From: an uncultured Selenomonadales bacterium
GTDB lineage: Bacteria; Bacillota; Negativicutes; Selenomonadales; Selenomonadaceae
DNA length: 64,000 nucleotides
Assembly: GCA_946536925.1 (NCBI GenBank)
Contig: CAMNFC010000002.1
Coordinates: forward strand, 1-64,000
Direction of reading: 5' to 3'
The stretch's first letter is position 1; every line of letters starts with the position of its first letter. Below the pieces are notes generated by a model. It made no database searches and was not told where the DNA came from. It saw only the letters and a program-made list of their open reading frames with translations. Positions 19,819 to 30,751 of this stretch are shown here, in pieces. A program made the translations under genes and the position numbers.

Positions 19819-21054
19819 TTATTGGGCGTTGCGTTTGGCGGTCAAGTATTCGTCCATGGCCTTTGCAACGATTTTTGAATACTTGACGGCGAGCACAACA
19901 TTTTTCGCGCCGATGACGACGTCGCCGCTGGAGAAGACGCCTTCGCGGGTGGTGCGGCCTTGCTCGTCGACGACGATCAATCCTTTGTCGCTGACTTTCA
20001 AATCGTGCGTGGTGTTGACGATTTTGTCTTTGGGGCCTTGACTGATGGCGATGATCGTTGAGTCGGCTTTCATGAGGACGGGCTCTTCCTCGCGAATCAA
20101 ATTTCCTTCGTCGTCATAAATTCGCGGGGTGAGGAGCGGGCCTTCCTCGGTGAATTCTTTTATCGCCATGCCCTGTTGAATTTCAATTCCGTCGACGGCC
20201 GCATAATCGAGTTCGCGTTGGCTGGCTGCGATTCTTCTTCGGCGGGCGTAAAGCGTGACGTTGCCCGAACCTTGACGGACGACGGTGCGCGCCACGTCGA
20301 TAGCAGAGTTTCCCGCGCCGATGATAGCCACGGTGTCGCCCAAATCGTACGCGTCGGGGTTTTGCAGATAATCAATGGCGTAGTGGACGTTGCCGAGCGA
20401 TTCGCCTTTGACGTGCGGTCGACGCGGCCGCCAAACGCCCGTGCCGATAAAAATTGCGTCGTAGCCGTCGTTGAAAAGATCGTCCAGGTGGAGCGCGCCG
20501 CCGATTGCCGTGTTCGGGCGGAAGTGAATTCCCATTTCGCGCAGCTTGACTTGATAGCGGTCTAAAATTTTTTTCGACAGACGGAAAGCCGGAATCCCGT
20601 AGCGCATCATCCCGCCGACTTTGTCCATGCGTTCAAAGATTGTGATTCGATAGCCGAGCGCGGCGAGCTTGACGGCGATTGTAATTCCCGCGGGACCCGA
20701 ACCGATTATCGCGACTCTTTGGCCGGTGTCGGGCGCGCGTTCAATTTTTATCTTGTCAAAATAAAATTCGGAGATGTAATGTTCGATGCTGGGGATTTGG
20801 ACGGCGGCCGCGTCCTTTCTTTTGCCTTGAATGCAATTTCCCTCGCACTGATTTTCGTGGTCGCAAACAAGAGAGCAGACGACGCTGAGCGGATTGTTTT
20901 CAAAGAGCATGCGCCCGGCCTCCACGGTTTGCCCCGCCAAGAACAGGCGAATCATTTCGGGAATGTTCGTTTCAATCGGACAGCCTTTGAGCCGGCAAAG
21001 CGGCTTCTTGCATTGCAGACAGCGGCGAGCCTCTTCGATGACGTGTGCAGCCAT
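19819..21054 (-). CDS. NAD(P)-dependent oxidoreductase, glutamate synthase small-subunit-like
   Basis: N-terminal Cys clusters (CLQCKKPLC, CDHENQCEGNCIQG) and GxGxxG motifs. Confidence 0.9.
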   Translation of the reverse strand: MAAHVIEEARRCLQCKKPLCRLKGCPIETNIPEMIRLFLAGQTVEAGRMLFENNPLSVVCSLVCDHENQCEGNCIQGKRKDAAAVQIPSIEHYISEFYFDKIKIERAPDTGQRVAIIGSGPAGITIAVKLAALGYRITIFERMDKVGGMMRYGIPAFRLSKKILDRYQVKLREMGIHFRPNTAIGGALHLDDLFNDGYDAIFIGTGVWRPRRPHVKGESLGNVHYAIDYLQNPDAYDLGDTVAIIGAGNSAIDVARTVVRQGSGNVTLYARRRRIAASQRELDYAAVDGIEIQQGMAIKEFTEEGPLLTPRIYDDEGNLIREEEPVLMKADSTIIAISQGPKDKIVNTTHDLKVSDKGLIVVDEQGRTTREGVFSSGDVVIGAKNVVLAVKYSKIVAKAMDEYLTAKRNAQ

Positions 21055-21073
21055 ATTTTTTCCCTCCTAAAAT

Positions 21074-21577
21074 TTATCTGATTAAAAAATTTTTTATCGC
21101 GTCCAAAAGATTTCCTCCGTTGAAAAAAATTCCCGCGTGAAGTCCGGCCGCTTCAGCCGCTTGAATATCTCGGTCGGTGTCGCCGAACAAAATTGCCTGC
21201 GACGGATCGATTTTAAAATCTTGACACGCGCGAAGAATCAAACCGGGCTTGGGCTTGCGACAATCACACGCGACGGAAAATTTTTCGACGATGCCTTCGG
21301 GGTGGTGCGGACAAAAATAAAATGCGTCGAGGTGCGCGCCGATTTGAGCCAAACTTTTTTGCATGAAGCCGTGAAGATTTTCGACGTCCTCAATCGTGTA
21401 AAGCCCGCGAGCAATTCCGCCCTGATTTGTGACGACGACGGTTAAAATCGAATGCTCGTTGCAAAATTTAACGGCCTCGCGCGCGCCGTCAATCCATTTA
21501 AATTTTTCAATCTCCCAAAGGTAACCGACTTCCTCGTTTAGGACGCCGTCCCTGTCAAAAAAAATCGCTCGAATCAT
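21074..21577 (-). CDS. gmhB: D-glycero-D-manno-heptose 1,7-bisphosphate phosphatase-like HAD-IIIA phosphatase
   Basis: FFDRDGVLNEEVGY, TNQGGIARG, Zn-loop CPHHPEG...CDCRKPKPG. Confidence 0.87.
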   Translation of the reverse strand: MIRAIFFDRDGVLNEEVGYLWEIEKFKWIDGAREAVKFCNEHSILTVVVTNQGGIARGLYTIEDVENLHGFMQKSLAQIGAHLDAFYFCPHHPEGIVEKFSVACDCRKPKPGLILRACQDFKIDPSQAILFGDTDRDIQAAEAAGLHAGIFFNGGNLLDAIKNFLIR

Positions 21578-21694
21578 GTGACCAACTCCCGAAAGATTTT
21601 TTCTGCCCGCGCAAAAAATTTCCTGCCGAAAAAAAAAGCTTGCCGATTTGATTTTTTGAAAGTATAATGTCAAAATATCAAGAGGTGATAAATC

Positions 21695-22171
21695 ATGTTG
21701 AACAACAAGGCGGACACGATTGAAGAATATATTTTGAAACTGCTGGCGCAAAACGCCGACAAGCAAATCGAACTCAAGCGGACGGCTCTGGCCGACGAGA
21801 TAAGTTGTGCGCCGTCGCAGATAAGTTACGTTTTGAGCACGCGCTTCACCGCCGACAGAGGTTTCGTCGTGGAGTCGCGCCGAGGCTTGGGCGGTTATAT
21901 CCGAATCGCGCTGGTGAACGAGGATCTCGACCGCAAACAGCTTTTGTTCCAAGAAATGCTCGACCAAATCAACGAGGCAACGCCTTTCGAGGACGTCAAG
22001 TCGATGCTCGATTTTCTTTTGAGCAACAGATTAATCACGCGGCGCGAAGCAGAACTCGTCGCGCAAATGTCGCTCAATCTTTACAAATCTGAAGCGGCCG
22101 GAAAAATTCAAGCTGCCGAACGGGCACGATTGATTCGTTCGGTCTTCGTCACGCTGGCCAAAATAACCTGA
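21695..22171 (+). CDS. ctsR: CtsR family heat-shock transcriptional repressor
   Basis: DTIEEYILKLL...CAPSQISYVLSTRFT...GGYIRI; promoter TTGCCG-17-TATAAT. Confidence 0.93.
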   Translation: MLNNKADTIEEYILKLLAQNADKQIELKRTALADEISCAPSQISYVLSTRFTADRGFVVESRRGLGGYIRIALVNEDLDRKQLLFQEMLDQINEATPFEDVKSMLDFLLSNRLITRREAELVAQMSLNLYKSEAAGKIQAAERARLIRSVFVTLAKIT

Positions 22172-22184
22172 CGCAAAAAAATTT

Positions 22185-22225
22185 TCGTCACGAGAAAAAA
22201 TTTCTTGTGGCGATTTTTTTTCGCC
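22185..22225 (+). terminator. Intrinsic terminator after ctsR
   Basis: CGTCACGAGAAA...TTTCTTGTGGCG stem followed by T8. Confidence 0.75.
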
Positions 22226-22323
22226 GCCCGAAGCTTGATTGTATACAGAAAATTATTTGCAAAGCCGGCGGGCGTGTGCTAAACTTTTTTCGACGTATAA
22301 CAAAAAAATTTAGGAATCAGCAG

Positions 22324-23412
22324 GTGAGAACTTTGAAAGGAAAATTGGTTCTGCAAGACGGCACGGTATTTCGCGGGCAACTATTCGGCGGCGCGAACGC
22401 CACGACCGAGGGCGAAGTCGTCTTCAACACGGGCATGACCGGCTATCAGGAAATTTTGACAGACCCGTCGTATTGCCGGCAAATCGTCACGTTGACTTAT
22501 CCTTTGATAGGCAATTACGGCACGGCGAAGCAATTTAATCAGAGCCGCAAAAGTTTTGTCGGGGGATTGATTGTCGGGGAAGTTTGCGAAAAACCGTCGA
22601 GCTCGTCCATGCAAAAGACTTTGGCAGAATTTTTAATCGCGGAAAAAATTTCTTGCCTCTACGAAGTGGACACGCGCGCCTTGACCAGAAAAATTCGTTC
22701 GTCGGGCACGATGAAAGGCGTAATCGTCAGCGAATACACCTCGCAGGGCACGATTGACGAGATGATGGCTCTGCCGATTCGCAAAAATGTCGTGGAAATG
22801 GTGACTACGCCCGTTAGCTACACGCTCGACGCCCCCGACGGCGCACCTTACGTCGTGACGGTGGACTTTGGAATCAAAAAAAATATCCTCGACGCGCTAC
22901 GCAAGTTGGGTTGCAAAATCACGGTCGTCCCCGCCAAGGCCACGGCTGAAGAAATCCTCGCGCTCAATCCCGACGGAATTTTTCTTTCCAACGGCCCCGG
23001 CGACCCAAAGGACGTCCCAAATGCTATCCGCGAAGTCAAAAAACTCATCGGGCAACGGCCAATCTTCGGAATCTGTCTGGGGCATCAGATTTTGGCTCTG
23101 GCAATGGGTGCCGACACTTACAAATTAAAATTCGGGCACCGCGGCTCCAATCAGCCCGTGAAAAATTTGGAGACTGGCAAAGTCGCAATCACCGCGCAAA
23201 ATCACGGCTACGCAATCGACGAAAAATCTTTGGCAGGCCTTCCCGTCAAAGTCACGCACATTTCTTTGAATGACGGCACGGTCGAAGGTTTCCGCCACAC
23301 ACAGCTGCCCATATCGAGCGTGCAATATCACCCCGAAGCCGCGCCCGGCCCCAACGACAGCGTTCATCTCTTCGACGAATTTATTTTCAACATGCAGAGG
23401 TTCAAGCCATGA
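22324..23412 (+). CDS. carA: Carbamoyl-phosphate synthase small chain
   Basis: GTG start; GQLFGGANATTEGEVVFNTGMTGYQE, GICLGHQILALAMGA, YHPEAAPGPND. Confidence 0.96.
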   Translation: MRTLKGKLVLQDGTVFRGQLFGGANATTEGEVVFNTGMTGYQEILTDPSYCRQIVTLTYPLIGNYGTAKQFNQSRKSFVGGLIVGEVCEKPSSSSMQKTLAEFLIAEKISCLYEVDTRALTRKIRSSGTMKGVIVSEYTSQGTIDEMMALPIRKNVVEMVTTPVSYTLDAPDGAPYVVTVDFGIKKNILDALRKLGCKITVVPAKATAEEILALNPDGIFLSNGPGDPKDVPNAIREVKKLIGQRPIFGICLGHQILALAMGADTYKLKFGHRGSNQPVKNLETGKVAITAQNHGYAIDEKSLAGLPVKVTHISLNDGTVEGFRHTQLPISSVQYHPEAAPGPNDSVHLFDEFIFNMQRFKP

Positions 23413-24593
23413 AAAAATTTTTTTCGATCCTCGCGATTTTATTTTTAATCAGTGTCTCCTATGCTCAAGCCGCAGATTACAAAATGACGGGCGTGGTCGT
23501 CCTCAGCCGCCACAACATCCGCTCGCCCCTCGTCGACAAAAATTCTGCTCTCGCCAAACCGCACAACCGGTTCAAATGGACTTCCGCACCCGCTGAACTT
23601 TCCCTGCGCGGCGCAGAGGACGAAACGATTATGGGGCAATATTTCCGGCGGTGGCTGGTCAGCGAAAATCTCATCACCGAAAATTATTTTCCAAAGGACG
23701 GCGAAGTCCGCTTCTACGCAAACTCCCGGCAACGCACAATCGCGACCGCAAAATTTTTTTCGAGCGGGCTGTTCCCCGTCGCCAACGTCCAAGTCGAGCA
23801 CAAATTTGATTCGTTCGATAAAATTGACCCCGTCTTCAAACCGCGGCTGACTTTGGTCAACGACAAATTCATCGCTCTGGCCGACGCGCAGATTAAAGAA
23901 AAGTTCGCCGATAAAATCCCGACGCAAAGTTATCGTTTGATTGAAAAAGTTACGCAAAAACATTTCCCCGCCGCCAATCTCGACGTGACTTTTGAACTCG
24001 GCAAAGAGCCCGCCGCCCACGGAACGTTGAAGCTGGCCAACCAAGCCGCCGACGCTCTCACGCTGCAATATTACGAGGAAGATTTCGGGCACAAGATAAG
24101 TTTTAATGACCGCCAAAAAATCGCCGACGCCGTGACTTTTTACGCTCAAGTTCTTTTCACCGCGCCGGCAGTCGCAACCAACATCGCTCACCCGCTCCTG
24201 CAAGTCATAAACGACGAACTTTCCCTCGACAGAAAATTTACCTTCCTTTGCGGTCACGATTCCAACATCGCAAGCGTCTTGGCCGCCCTCGACGTCGAAG
24301 ATTATTCTTTGCCGCAAACGTTGGAGAGGAAAACTCCAATCGGCGTGAAGTTCGTCATAGAAAAATGGCGCGGCGCGGACGGTGTCGATTACGCCAAAAC
24401 AAAATTGATTTACGCGTCTTCGGAGCAGTTGCGCAACAAAACCACGCTGACTTTGGAAAACCCGCCGATGATTTATCCGATAAAGTTCAAAGGCCTCTCT
24501 CAAAACGCCGACGGCTTTTATCGACTGGAAGATTTGCAGAAACGTTTCCAAAAAGCTTTCGACGCTTACAATGATTTGCCGGCGGGAAATTAA
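23409..24593 (+). CDS. Secreted histidine-type acid phosphatase (branch 2, phytase/glucose-1-phosphatase-like)
   Basis: Signal peptide; [11 protein letters not shown] (RHxxRxP) and CGHDSNIAS (HD-type) motifs. Confidence 0.82.
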   Translation: MKKFFSILAILFLISVSYAQAADYKMTGVVVLSRHNIRSPLVDKNSALAKPHNRFKWTSAPAELSLRGAEDETIMGQYFRRWLVSENLITENYFPKDGEVRFYANSRQRTIATAKFFSSGLFPVANVQVEHKFDSFDKIDPVFKPRLTLVNDKFIALADAQIKEKFADKIPTQSYRLIEKVTQKHFPAANLDVTFELGKEPAAHGTLKLANQAADALTLQYYEEDFGHKISFNDRQKIADAVTFYAQVLFTAPAVATNIAHPLLQVINDELSLDRKFTFLCGHDSNIASVLAALDVEDYSLPQTLERKTPIGVKFVIEKWRGADGVDYAKTKLIYASSEQLRNKTTLTLENPPMIYPIKFKGLSQNADGFYRLEDLQKRFQKAFDAYNDLPAGN

Positions 24594-24625
24594 AAATTTC
24601 TTCACGACGAAGGGAGCAGATTTAT

Positions 24626-27600
24626 TTGCCAAAGAAAAAAAATCTGAATAAAATACTCGTCATCGGTTCGGGCCCGATAATCATCGGACAGGCCGCCGAG
24701 TTCGATTACGCGGGCTCGCAGGCTTGTCGTTCGCTCAAAGAGGAAGGCTTGGAAGTCGTCCTCGTCAATTCAAATCCCGCGACGATTATGACCGACGTCA
24801 ACATTGCCGACAGAGTTTACATTGAGCCGCTGACTGTGGAATTTTTGACGGCGATAATCGAGAAGGAACGCCCCGACGGATTGCTTGCGACCCTCGGCGG
24901 GCAGGCGGGCTTGAATTTGGCGGTGCAGCTGGCGGAGAGCGGCGCGCTGGAAAAATTCAACGTCGAACTCCTCGGCACGTCGATTAAAGCGATAAAGAAA
25001 GCTGAAGACCGCGAGCTTTTCAAAGAGACCATGGAGAAAATCGGCGAGCCCATCCCCGAATCGACAATCGTCGAGGACATCCACGCGGCGATTGATTTCG
25101 CGAACAAAATCGGTTACCCGCTCATCGTGCGCCCCGCCTACACTCTCGGCGGCACGGGCGGCGGCATTGCCAACAACGAGGAAGAACTTTTCGAGATAAC
25201 TCTGCGCGGCTTGAAATATTCAATGATTGGCCAAGTTTTGATTGAACGTTCAATCGCCGGCTGGAAAGAGATTGAATATGAAGTCATGCGCGACGGCAAC
25301 GACACCTGCATAACGATTTGCTCAATGGAAAATTTCGACCCCGTCGGCGTCCACACGGGCGACTCAATCGTCGTGGCTCCAACGCAAACCTTGACCGACC
25401 AAGAATATCAACTTCTCCGTTCGGCAAGCTTAAAAATTATTCGTGCGTTGGAAATCGAAGGCGGCTGCAACATTCAATTCGCCCTCGACCCCAAGAGCCA
25501 AAATTATTACGTCATCGAAGTCAACCCGCGCGTCAGCCGTTCGTCAGCGTTGGCAAGTAAGGCCACGGGTTATCCAATCGCAAAAGTCAGCGTCAAAATC
25601 GCTGTCGGCTACACGCTCGACGAAATCGTAAACGCCGTCACCAAAAAAACCAAAGCTTGCTTCGAGCCGTCTGTCGATTATATCGTCGTGAAGTTCCCGC
25701 GCTGGCCGTTCGATAAATTTGTTTACGCCGACACGACGCTTGGCACGCAGATGAAGGCGACGGGCGAAGTCATGAGCCTTGACCGTTCGTTCGAGGGCGC
25801 GATACTCAAAGCCGTCCGCAGTTTGGAAATCGGCGTCAACCGCCTGCACATGGACAAGATGGACGAGTGGGACGACGAAAAAATTAGGAAACGCCTCAGC
25901 CGCATTGACGACGAAAGACTTTTCCTTATCGCCGAGGCACTGCGCAGAAATATCGCCACGCCCGAAGAAATTTCCGACATCACAAAGATTGACCGCTGGT
26001 TTATCGACAAGATAAAAAATATTACGGATATGGAAGTTCGTTTGCAGAAGGGCGAACTCAACGCAAAAACTCTGCGCGAGGCAAAACTTATCGGCTTGGC
26101 GGACAAATCAATTTCTGAACTCACGGGCGTTCACGTCGACGAAATCCGCAACATGCGCAAGCAATTTAAAATTCTTCCCGTGTATAAAATGGTTGACACG
26201 TGCGCGGCCGAATTTGAAGCGGCGACACCTTATTACTACTCAACTTATCGCGGCGAAGTCGACGAGGTTGAAGTCAGCAACAAAAGAAAAATTCTCGTGC
26301 TCGGCTCCGGCCCGATAAGAATCGGTCAAGGCGTCGAGTTCGATTATTGCTCAGTACATTCGGTTTGGGCACTGCGCGAGGCCGGAATCGAAGCGATAAT
26401 CATCAACAACAACCCCGAAACAGTCTCGACCGACTTTGATATCTCCGACAAACTTTATTTCGAGCCGCTCACCACCGAAGACGTCTTGAATATCATCGAC
26501 AAGGAAAAACCCGAAGGCGTCATCGTTCAGTTCGGCGGTCAGACCGCGATTAATCTTGCGGCTTCTTTGGCCGAAGCCGGCGTGAAAATTTTTGGCACGA
26601 GCGTCGACGATATCGACCGCGCAGAAGACCGCGAACGCTTCGACGAAATGTTGACCGAATTAAAAATCGCGCGGCCAAAAGGAATCAGCGTGACGAATTT
26701 GGACGACGCGATAATCGGCGCACAAAATATCGGCTACCCCGTCATGGTACGCCCTTCTTACGTGTTGGGGGGCCGAGCAATGGAAATCGTTTACAACGAG
26801 GAAGAACTCCGCGATTACATGAGCCGAGCCGTCAAAGTCACGCCCGACCACCCCGTCCTCGTCGACAGGTACATGCAAGGCACCGAGGTTGAAGTTGACG
26901 CGATAAGTGACGGGGTTGATGTGGTTATCCCCGGAATTATGGAGCACGTCGAACGCGCGGGCGTCCACAGCGGAGATTCAATCGCCGTTTATCCGCCGCA
27001 AACTCTTCCGTCAAAAGTAATTTACACCATCACCGATTACACAAAACGTCTCGCGCTCGCCCTCAACGTCAAAGGCCTGCTCAACATTCAATACGTCGTG
27101 GCGGACGGAAAAGTTTACGTCATCGAAGTCAATCCGCGTTCAAGCCGCACCGTCCCGTTCCTCAGCAAAGTCACCGATATAAAAATGGTCAACGTTGCAA
27201 CGCGCGTGGCTTTGGGCAAAACTTTAAAAGAGTTGGGCTACTATTCGGGTCTCGTCGAGCCCAAGCCTTACGTCGCGGTGAAAGCTCCCGTCTTCTCTTT
27301 TGCCAAAATGCAGGACGTGGATATCTCTCTCGGCCCGGAAATGAAGTCCACCGGCGAAGTCATGGGCATCGATTATCATTACGCCCGCGCACTTTACAAG
27401 GCGATAACAGGTGCCGGCATGAACATTCCCAAGCACGGCTGCATTCTCTTCACCGTGGCCGACAAAGACAAAGAGGAGATGAAGCAACTGGCGCGCGCTT
27501 TCTCCGAACTGGGCTTTAAAATCGTGGCGACCGAAGGAACCGCCAAAGCCTTGCACTCAATCGGTATCGACGCGGAAATCGTCGGCAAAGTTCATCAGCG

Positions 27601-27853
27601 TTCCACCGACATCATCCAAATGATTAAGCTCGGAAAAATTCACATGGTCGTCAACACTCAAGCCCCCGGCAAACACATCGCCAAAGACGGATTCAGAATT
27701 CGCCGCGCCACGGTCGAGCTGGGCGTCCCCTGCCTGACGAGCCTTGATACCGCTTGGGAAGTCATGCGCGTTTTAACTTTCATGCGCGACAGACGTTTGG
27801 TATATTCCCTGGCCATTCAAGATTACGTCGGCGGCGGCGATGCTCTGGCATGA
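24626..27853 (+). CDS. carB: Carbamoyl-phosphate synthase large chain
   Basis: 1075 aa duplicated ATP-grasp protein; TTG start. Confidence 0.98.
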   Translation: MPKKKNLNKILVIGSGPIIIGQAAEFDYAGSQACRSLKEEGLEVVLVNSNPATIMTDVNIADRVYIEPLTVEFLTAIIEKERPDGLLATLGGQAGLNLAVQLAESGALEKFNVELLGTSIKAIKKAEDRELFKETMEKIGEPIPESTIVEDIHAAIDFANKIGYPLIVRPAYTLGGTGGGIANNEEELFEITLRGLKYSMIGQVLIERSIAGWKEIEYEVMRDGNDTCITICSMENFDPVGVHTGDSIVVAPTQTLTDQEYQLLRSASLKIIRALEIEGGCNIQFALDPKSQNYYVIEVNPRVSRSSALASKATGYPIAKVSVKIAVGYTLDEIVNAVTKKTKACFEPSVDYIVVKFPRWPFDKFVYADTTLGTQMKATGEVMSLDRSFEGAILKAVRSLEIGVNRLHMDKMDEWDDEKIRKRLSRIDDERLFLIAEALRRNIATPEEISDITKIDRWFIDKIKNITDMEVRLQKGELNAKTLREAKLIGLADKSISELTGVHVDEIRNMRKQFKILPVYKMVDTCAAEFEAATPYYYSTYRGEVDEVEVSNKRKILVLGSGPIRIGQGVEFDYCSVHSVWALREAGIEAIIINNNPETVSTDFDISDKLYFEPLTTEDVLNIIDKEKPEGVIVQFGGQTAINLAASLAEAGVKIFGTSVDDIDRAEDRERFDEMLTELKIARPKGISVTNLDDAIIGAQNIGYPVMVRPSYVLGGRAMEIVYNEEELRDYMSRAVKVTPDHPVLVDRYMQGTEVEVDAISDGVDVVIPGIMEHVERAGVHSGDSIAVYPPQTLPSKVIYTITDYTKRLALALNVKGLLNIQYVVADGKVYVIEVNPRSSRTVPFLSKVTDIKMVNVATRVALGKTLKELGYYSGLVEPKPYVAVKAPVFSFAKMQDVDISLGPEMKSTGEVMGIDYHYARALYKAITGAGMNIPKHGCILFTVADKDKEEMKQLARAFSELGFKIVATEGTAKALHSIGIDAEIVGKVHQRSTDIIQMIKLGKIHMVVNTQAPGKHIAKDGFRIRRATVELGVPCLTSLDTAWEVMRVLTFMRDRRLVYSLAIQDYVGGGDALA

Positions 27854-27857
27854 ACGC

Positions 27858-28160
27858 ATGGAAAAAGTTATCGAAGAGCAGCTCGTCGAGTGGGACGACA
27901 AAAAAGCCGCCATAAATTTTCAAAAGCACGGCGTAAGTTTTGAAACGGCCGCATTGGTTTTCGCTGATGAAAATTGAATCGAACGGCGCGACAAAAAACA
28001 TTCGCAAGACGAAGAGCGTTGGCAAGTTATCGGAATGGTTGAAGATGTTTTGTTCGTCGTTTACACCGAACGCGGCGAAGCTGTTCGATTAATCACTGCT
28101 CGCGCCGCCACGCCAAACGAAAGAAGGGAATATTATGATTGTGCGACGAGTTATTTATAA
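27858..28160 (+). pseudogene. brnT: BrnT family toxin gene interrupted by in-frame TGA
   Basis: MEKVIEEQLVEWDDKKAAINFQKHGVSFETAALVFADEN*IERRDKKHSQDEERWQVIGMVEDVLFVVYTERGEAVRLITARAATPNERREYYDCATSYL*; TGA at 27975-27977. Confidence 0.85.
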
Positions 28161-28314
28161 AGGTCAAAAACCGACGCCCGAACAAATCGAGGAAATAAAA
28201 AAATTGAAAGACCGGCCGATAATTTTTGACGAAGATTGCCCCGAACTCACCGACGAACAGTTAAAACAATTCAAGCGCGTGAATCCTCGGCGGAAAGAAA
28301 AGGAAGTCGGCTGA
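28135..28314 (+). CDS. Small antitoxin-like protein overlapping the BrnT 3' end
   Basis: 59 aa MIVRRVIYKGQKPTPEQIEEIKKLKDRPIIFDEDCPELTDEQLKQFKRVNPRRKEKEVG; 26-nt overlap with brnT. Confidence 0.75.
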   Translation: MIVRRVIYKGQKPTPEQIEEIKKLKDRPIIFDEDCPELTDEQLKQFKRVNPRRKEKEVG

Positions 28315-28349
28315 AAAAAATTTTCCCTCCAACGCGGAGGGATTTTTTT
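28315..28349. terminator. Bidirectional terminator between antitoxin gene and comEC
   Basis: A-run, CCCTCC-loop-GGAGGG, T-run. Confidence 0.8.
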
Positions 28350-30660
28350 ATTGATTGAAGGTTTCGACGCGAAGATTTTTTCCGTCGGTTTTGAATTTTA
28401 TCAGGCCGTGGCGGTCGGTGCGAAAAATTTTCGTCGGGAGATTTTCCAGCCGCTGCAAAACTTCGGCGCGCGGGTGCCCAAAATTATTTCCGTAGCCGAC
28501 GCTGATGACGGAGCATTTGGGATTGACGGCTCGCAAAAATTCTTCGCTCGAAGAAGTGGCTGAGCCGTGGTGGCCGACTTTCAAAACGGTGGCGGAAACG
28601 TCGACGCCCTCGCGCAAAATTTCCGCCTCAATCTCTTTGACCAAATCGCCCGTGATCAGAAAAGTCACGTCGCCGCAACGGACACGATAGACGTTGGAAA
28701 TTTCGTTGCCCGACCCGACTTTCGGCGCGAAAAGAATTTCGACTTGCACGCCGTCGACAGAAAAAATTTCGCCCGTTTGAGCGGCTCTCATCGGCGGCAA
28801 AAATTTTTCGGCGATACCGAAGACCGCCGCGTATTCGGATTTATTTTCACTCGCGGTGATGATTTCGCCGACGGGAAAATTTTTTATCACGGAGCCCGCG
28901 CCGCCCGAATGATCTTCGTGGACGTGAGTCAAAAAAATTTTTTCGACCGCGCGAATATTTTCGTGCTTGAGATAGGGGACGACGACGCGCCCGCCGACGT
29001 CGAACATTTTTTCGCGGACGCCGCCCGTGTCGAAGAGCAAACATTTTCCGTGGGGCGTGACGACGACCGCGCAATCGCCCTGGCCGACATCGACGAAACT
29101 GACTTCAACATCGCCAGCCTTGAAAAAATTTATCGCGAAGAAAAAAATTATCGGCAACAAAATTATCGGGCGACGGAAAATCAGCGCGACGTAATAAAAA
29201 AATCCCGCGGCAAAACCGAGCGTCGGCACTTGCACGGAACTTAGCGGCAGGCTCGCGAAAATTCGATTGAGTTCCGCGCCCGCCCCGAAGATTAAAGCCT
29301 CGCCCGCGAAAAAAATTTTTCCGACGAGAGGGACGACCGCCGCGATTAATCCGCCCAAAAGCCCGCCGACGATGACGATTTCCAACAGCGGCATGACGAA
29401 GACGTTGGCCAAGACCGAGCTCAAAGAAATTCTGTTGAAGTACCACACGACGATTGGCAGGCTCGCGACTTGCGCGGCGATTGTCATTGACGCGGGCACG
29501 GAAAAAAATTTCGGGAAGCGTTCAAATTTTTCTTGCAGGTCTTGCGACAAATACATCAGCCCGGCCGTCGACGAAAAGCTCAACTGGAAACTCACGTCGA
29601 AGAGGAGCAGCGGCTGATTGATGAGCATTGCCAAGGCCGTCAACGTCAGGAGGCGCGCGCCTTCCGCTTCCGCGTCCAAAGTTTTTGCGAAGAAAATTAA
29701 AATTCCCATGGACGCCGAACGCAAAACTTGCGGCAAAAGCCCGCTCAAGATTGCGTAAGTTCCGATGACGAAGAAGCCGACTGCGAACGTCAATTTTTTT
29801 GGAAGGCGGAGCAAAAGACAAAGCCAGGCCGTCGCCATCGCCAACATGCTCATGTGCGAGCCACTGACCGACAAGATGTGGATTATCCCCGTCGTTGCAA
29901 AATCTTCGACGAGTTCGGGGTTCAGTCCCGCGTAGCCGCCGAAAAGCATTGCAAAAATCGCCGCAGCGTCCTCCGTCGACATGCCCCGCGCCATCGATTC
30001 GCGATAGTGTTCGCGGATTGAGGCGACGACCCGCAAAAATTTTGTCCAAAGGTTGCCGTCGACTTGCTCAATAAAAATTCCTTGCTTGCCGGCCGACATT
30101 CGCGCGGTGATTGAATTGGCCTTCATGCGCGTGACGCCGTCGATTTGCCCGGGGTTGTTGTAGTTCGTCAAAAGTTTCAGGTTGCCGCCCGCAGAAATTT
30201 TGTCGCCGATTCGTGCCGTCGGGAAAGTTTCGTTCGGATAGAAAGTCACGATCAGCCCGCCGGAAATTTTTTTCTCCTCGCCTTTGAGCTTGACAGATTC
30301 TGCGTCGACTACGAAGCGCACTTGAGTTAATCCGTTCGGCAAAATTTTTTTCTGAGGATCCTCGCGCACCGTGCCCGTCAAAAAAATTTGTTGCCCCGCG
30401 AATTTTGAAATGTCATCGGGCGGCAAGCTGTCCGCGGAAAAAAATCTGAGGCCGCCGAGCGCAAAAAAAATTATCGGGCAGAGGATACATGCTGTCAAAT
30501 TTTTTCGCCGCCACGTGAAAATTATTCCGCCGATCATCAGAGCCGCGCAGATTCCGATAAAAAATTTCGGCAAGCGAAGAAAATTTTCCGTGAAAAAAAT
30601 TCCCGCCGCCAGAGCCGCCAGCAGCACGTTCAAAAAGGCGTTCGAGATTTTCGGTTTCAT
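28348..30660 (-). CDS. comEC: ComEC/Rec2 DNA internalization protein
   Basis: 770 aa; Competence membrane domain plus MBL C-terminal domain (FVDVGQGDCAVV, LTHVHEDHSGG). Confidence 0.93.
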   Translation of the reverse strand: MKPKISNAFLNVLLAALAAGIFFTENFLRLPKFFIGICAALMIGGIIFTWRRKNLTACILCPIIFFALGGLRFFSADSLPPDDISKFAGQQIFLTGTVREDPQKKILPNGLTQVRFVVDAESVKLKGEEKKISGGLIVTFYPNETFPTARIGDKISAGGNLKLLTNYNNPGQIDGVTRMKANSITARMSAGKQGIFIEQVDGNLWTKFLRVVASIREHYRESMARGMSTEDAAAIFAMLFGGYAGLNPELVEDFATTGIIHILSVSGSHMSMLAMATAWLCLLLRLPKKLTFAVGFFVIGTYAILSGLLPQVLRSASMGILIFFAKTLDAEAEGARLLTLTALAMLINQPLLLFDVSFQLSFSSTAGLMYLSQDLQEKFERFPKFFSVPASMTIAAQVASLPIVVWYFNRISLSSVLANVFVMPLLEIVIVGGLLGGLIAAVVPLVGKIFFAGEALIFGAGAELNRIFASLPLSSVQVPTLGFAAGFFYYVALIFRRPIILLPIIFFFAINFFKAGDVEVSFVDVGQGDCAVVVTPHGKCLLFDTGGVREKMFDVGGRVVVPYLKHENIRAVEKIFLTHVHEDHSGGAGSVIKNFPVGEIITASENKSEYAAVFGIAEKFLPPMRAAQTGEIFSVDGVQVEILFAPKVGSGNEISNVYRVRCGDVTFLITGDLVKEIEAEILREGVDVSATVLKVGHHGSATSSSEEFLRAVNPKCSVISVGYGNNFGHPRAEVLQRLENLPTKIFRTDRHGLIKFKTDGKNLRVETFNQ

Positions 30661-30751
30661 TCAATACCTCAATCGCTTGCAAAATTCTTTAGCGTTGAAA
30701 ATTTTTGCCGTCAATGATATATTGATTAAAAATTTTTGGGAGGTTTCGGCC

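Noticed and set aside
21640-21695. CtsR box (tandem GGTCAAA heptads) at the ctsR promoter
   Set aside because: GTCAAAATATCAAG resembles half-sites but spacing is 8, not 10, so it is not a credible canonical box.
23445-24632. 395-aa minus-strand ORF
   Set aside because: Antisense to the histidine phosphatase, which has a clear signal peptide and active-site motifs.
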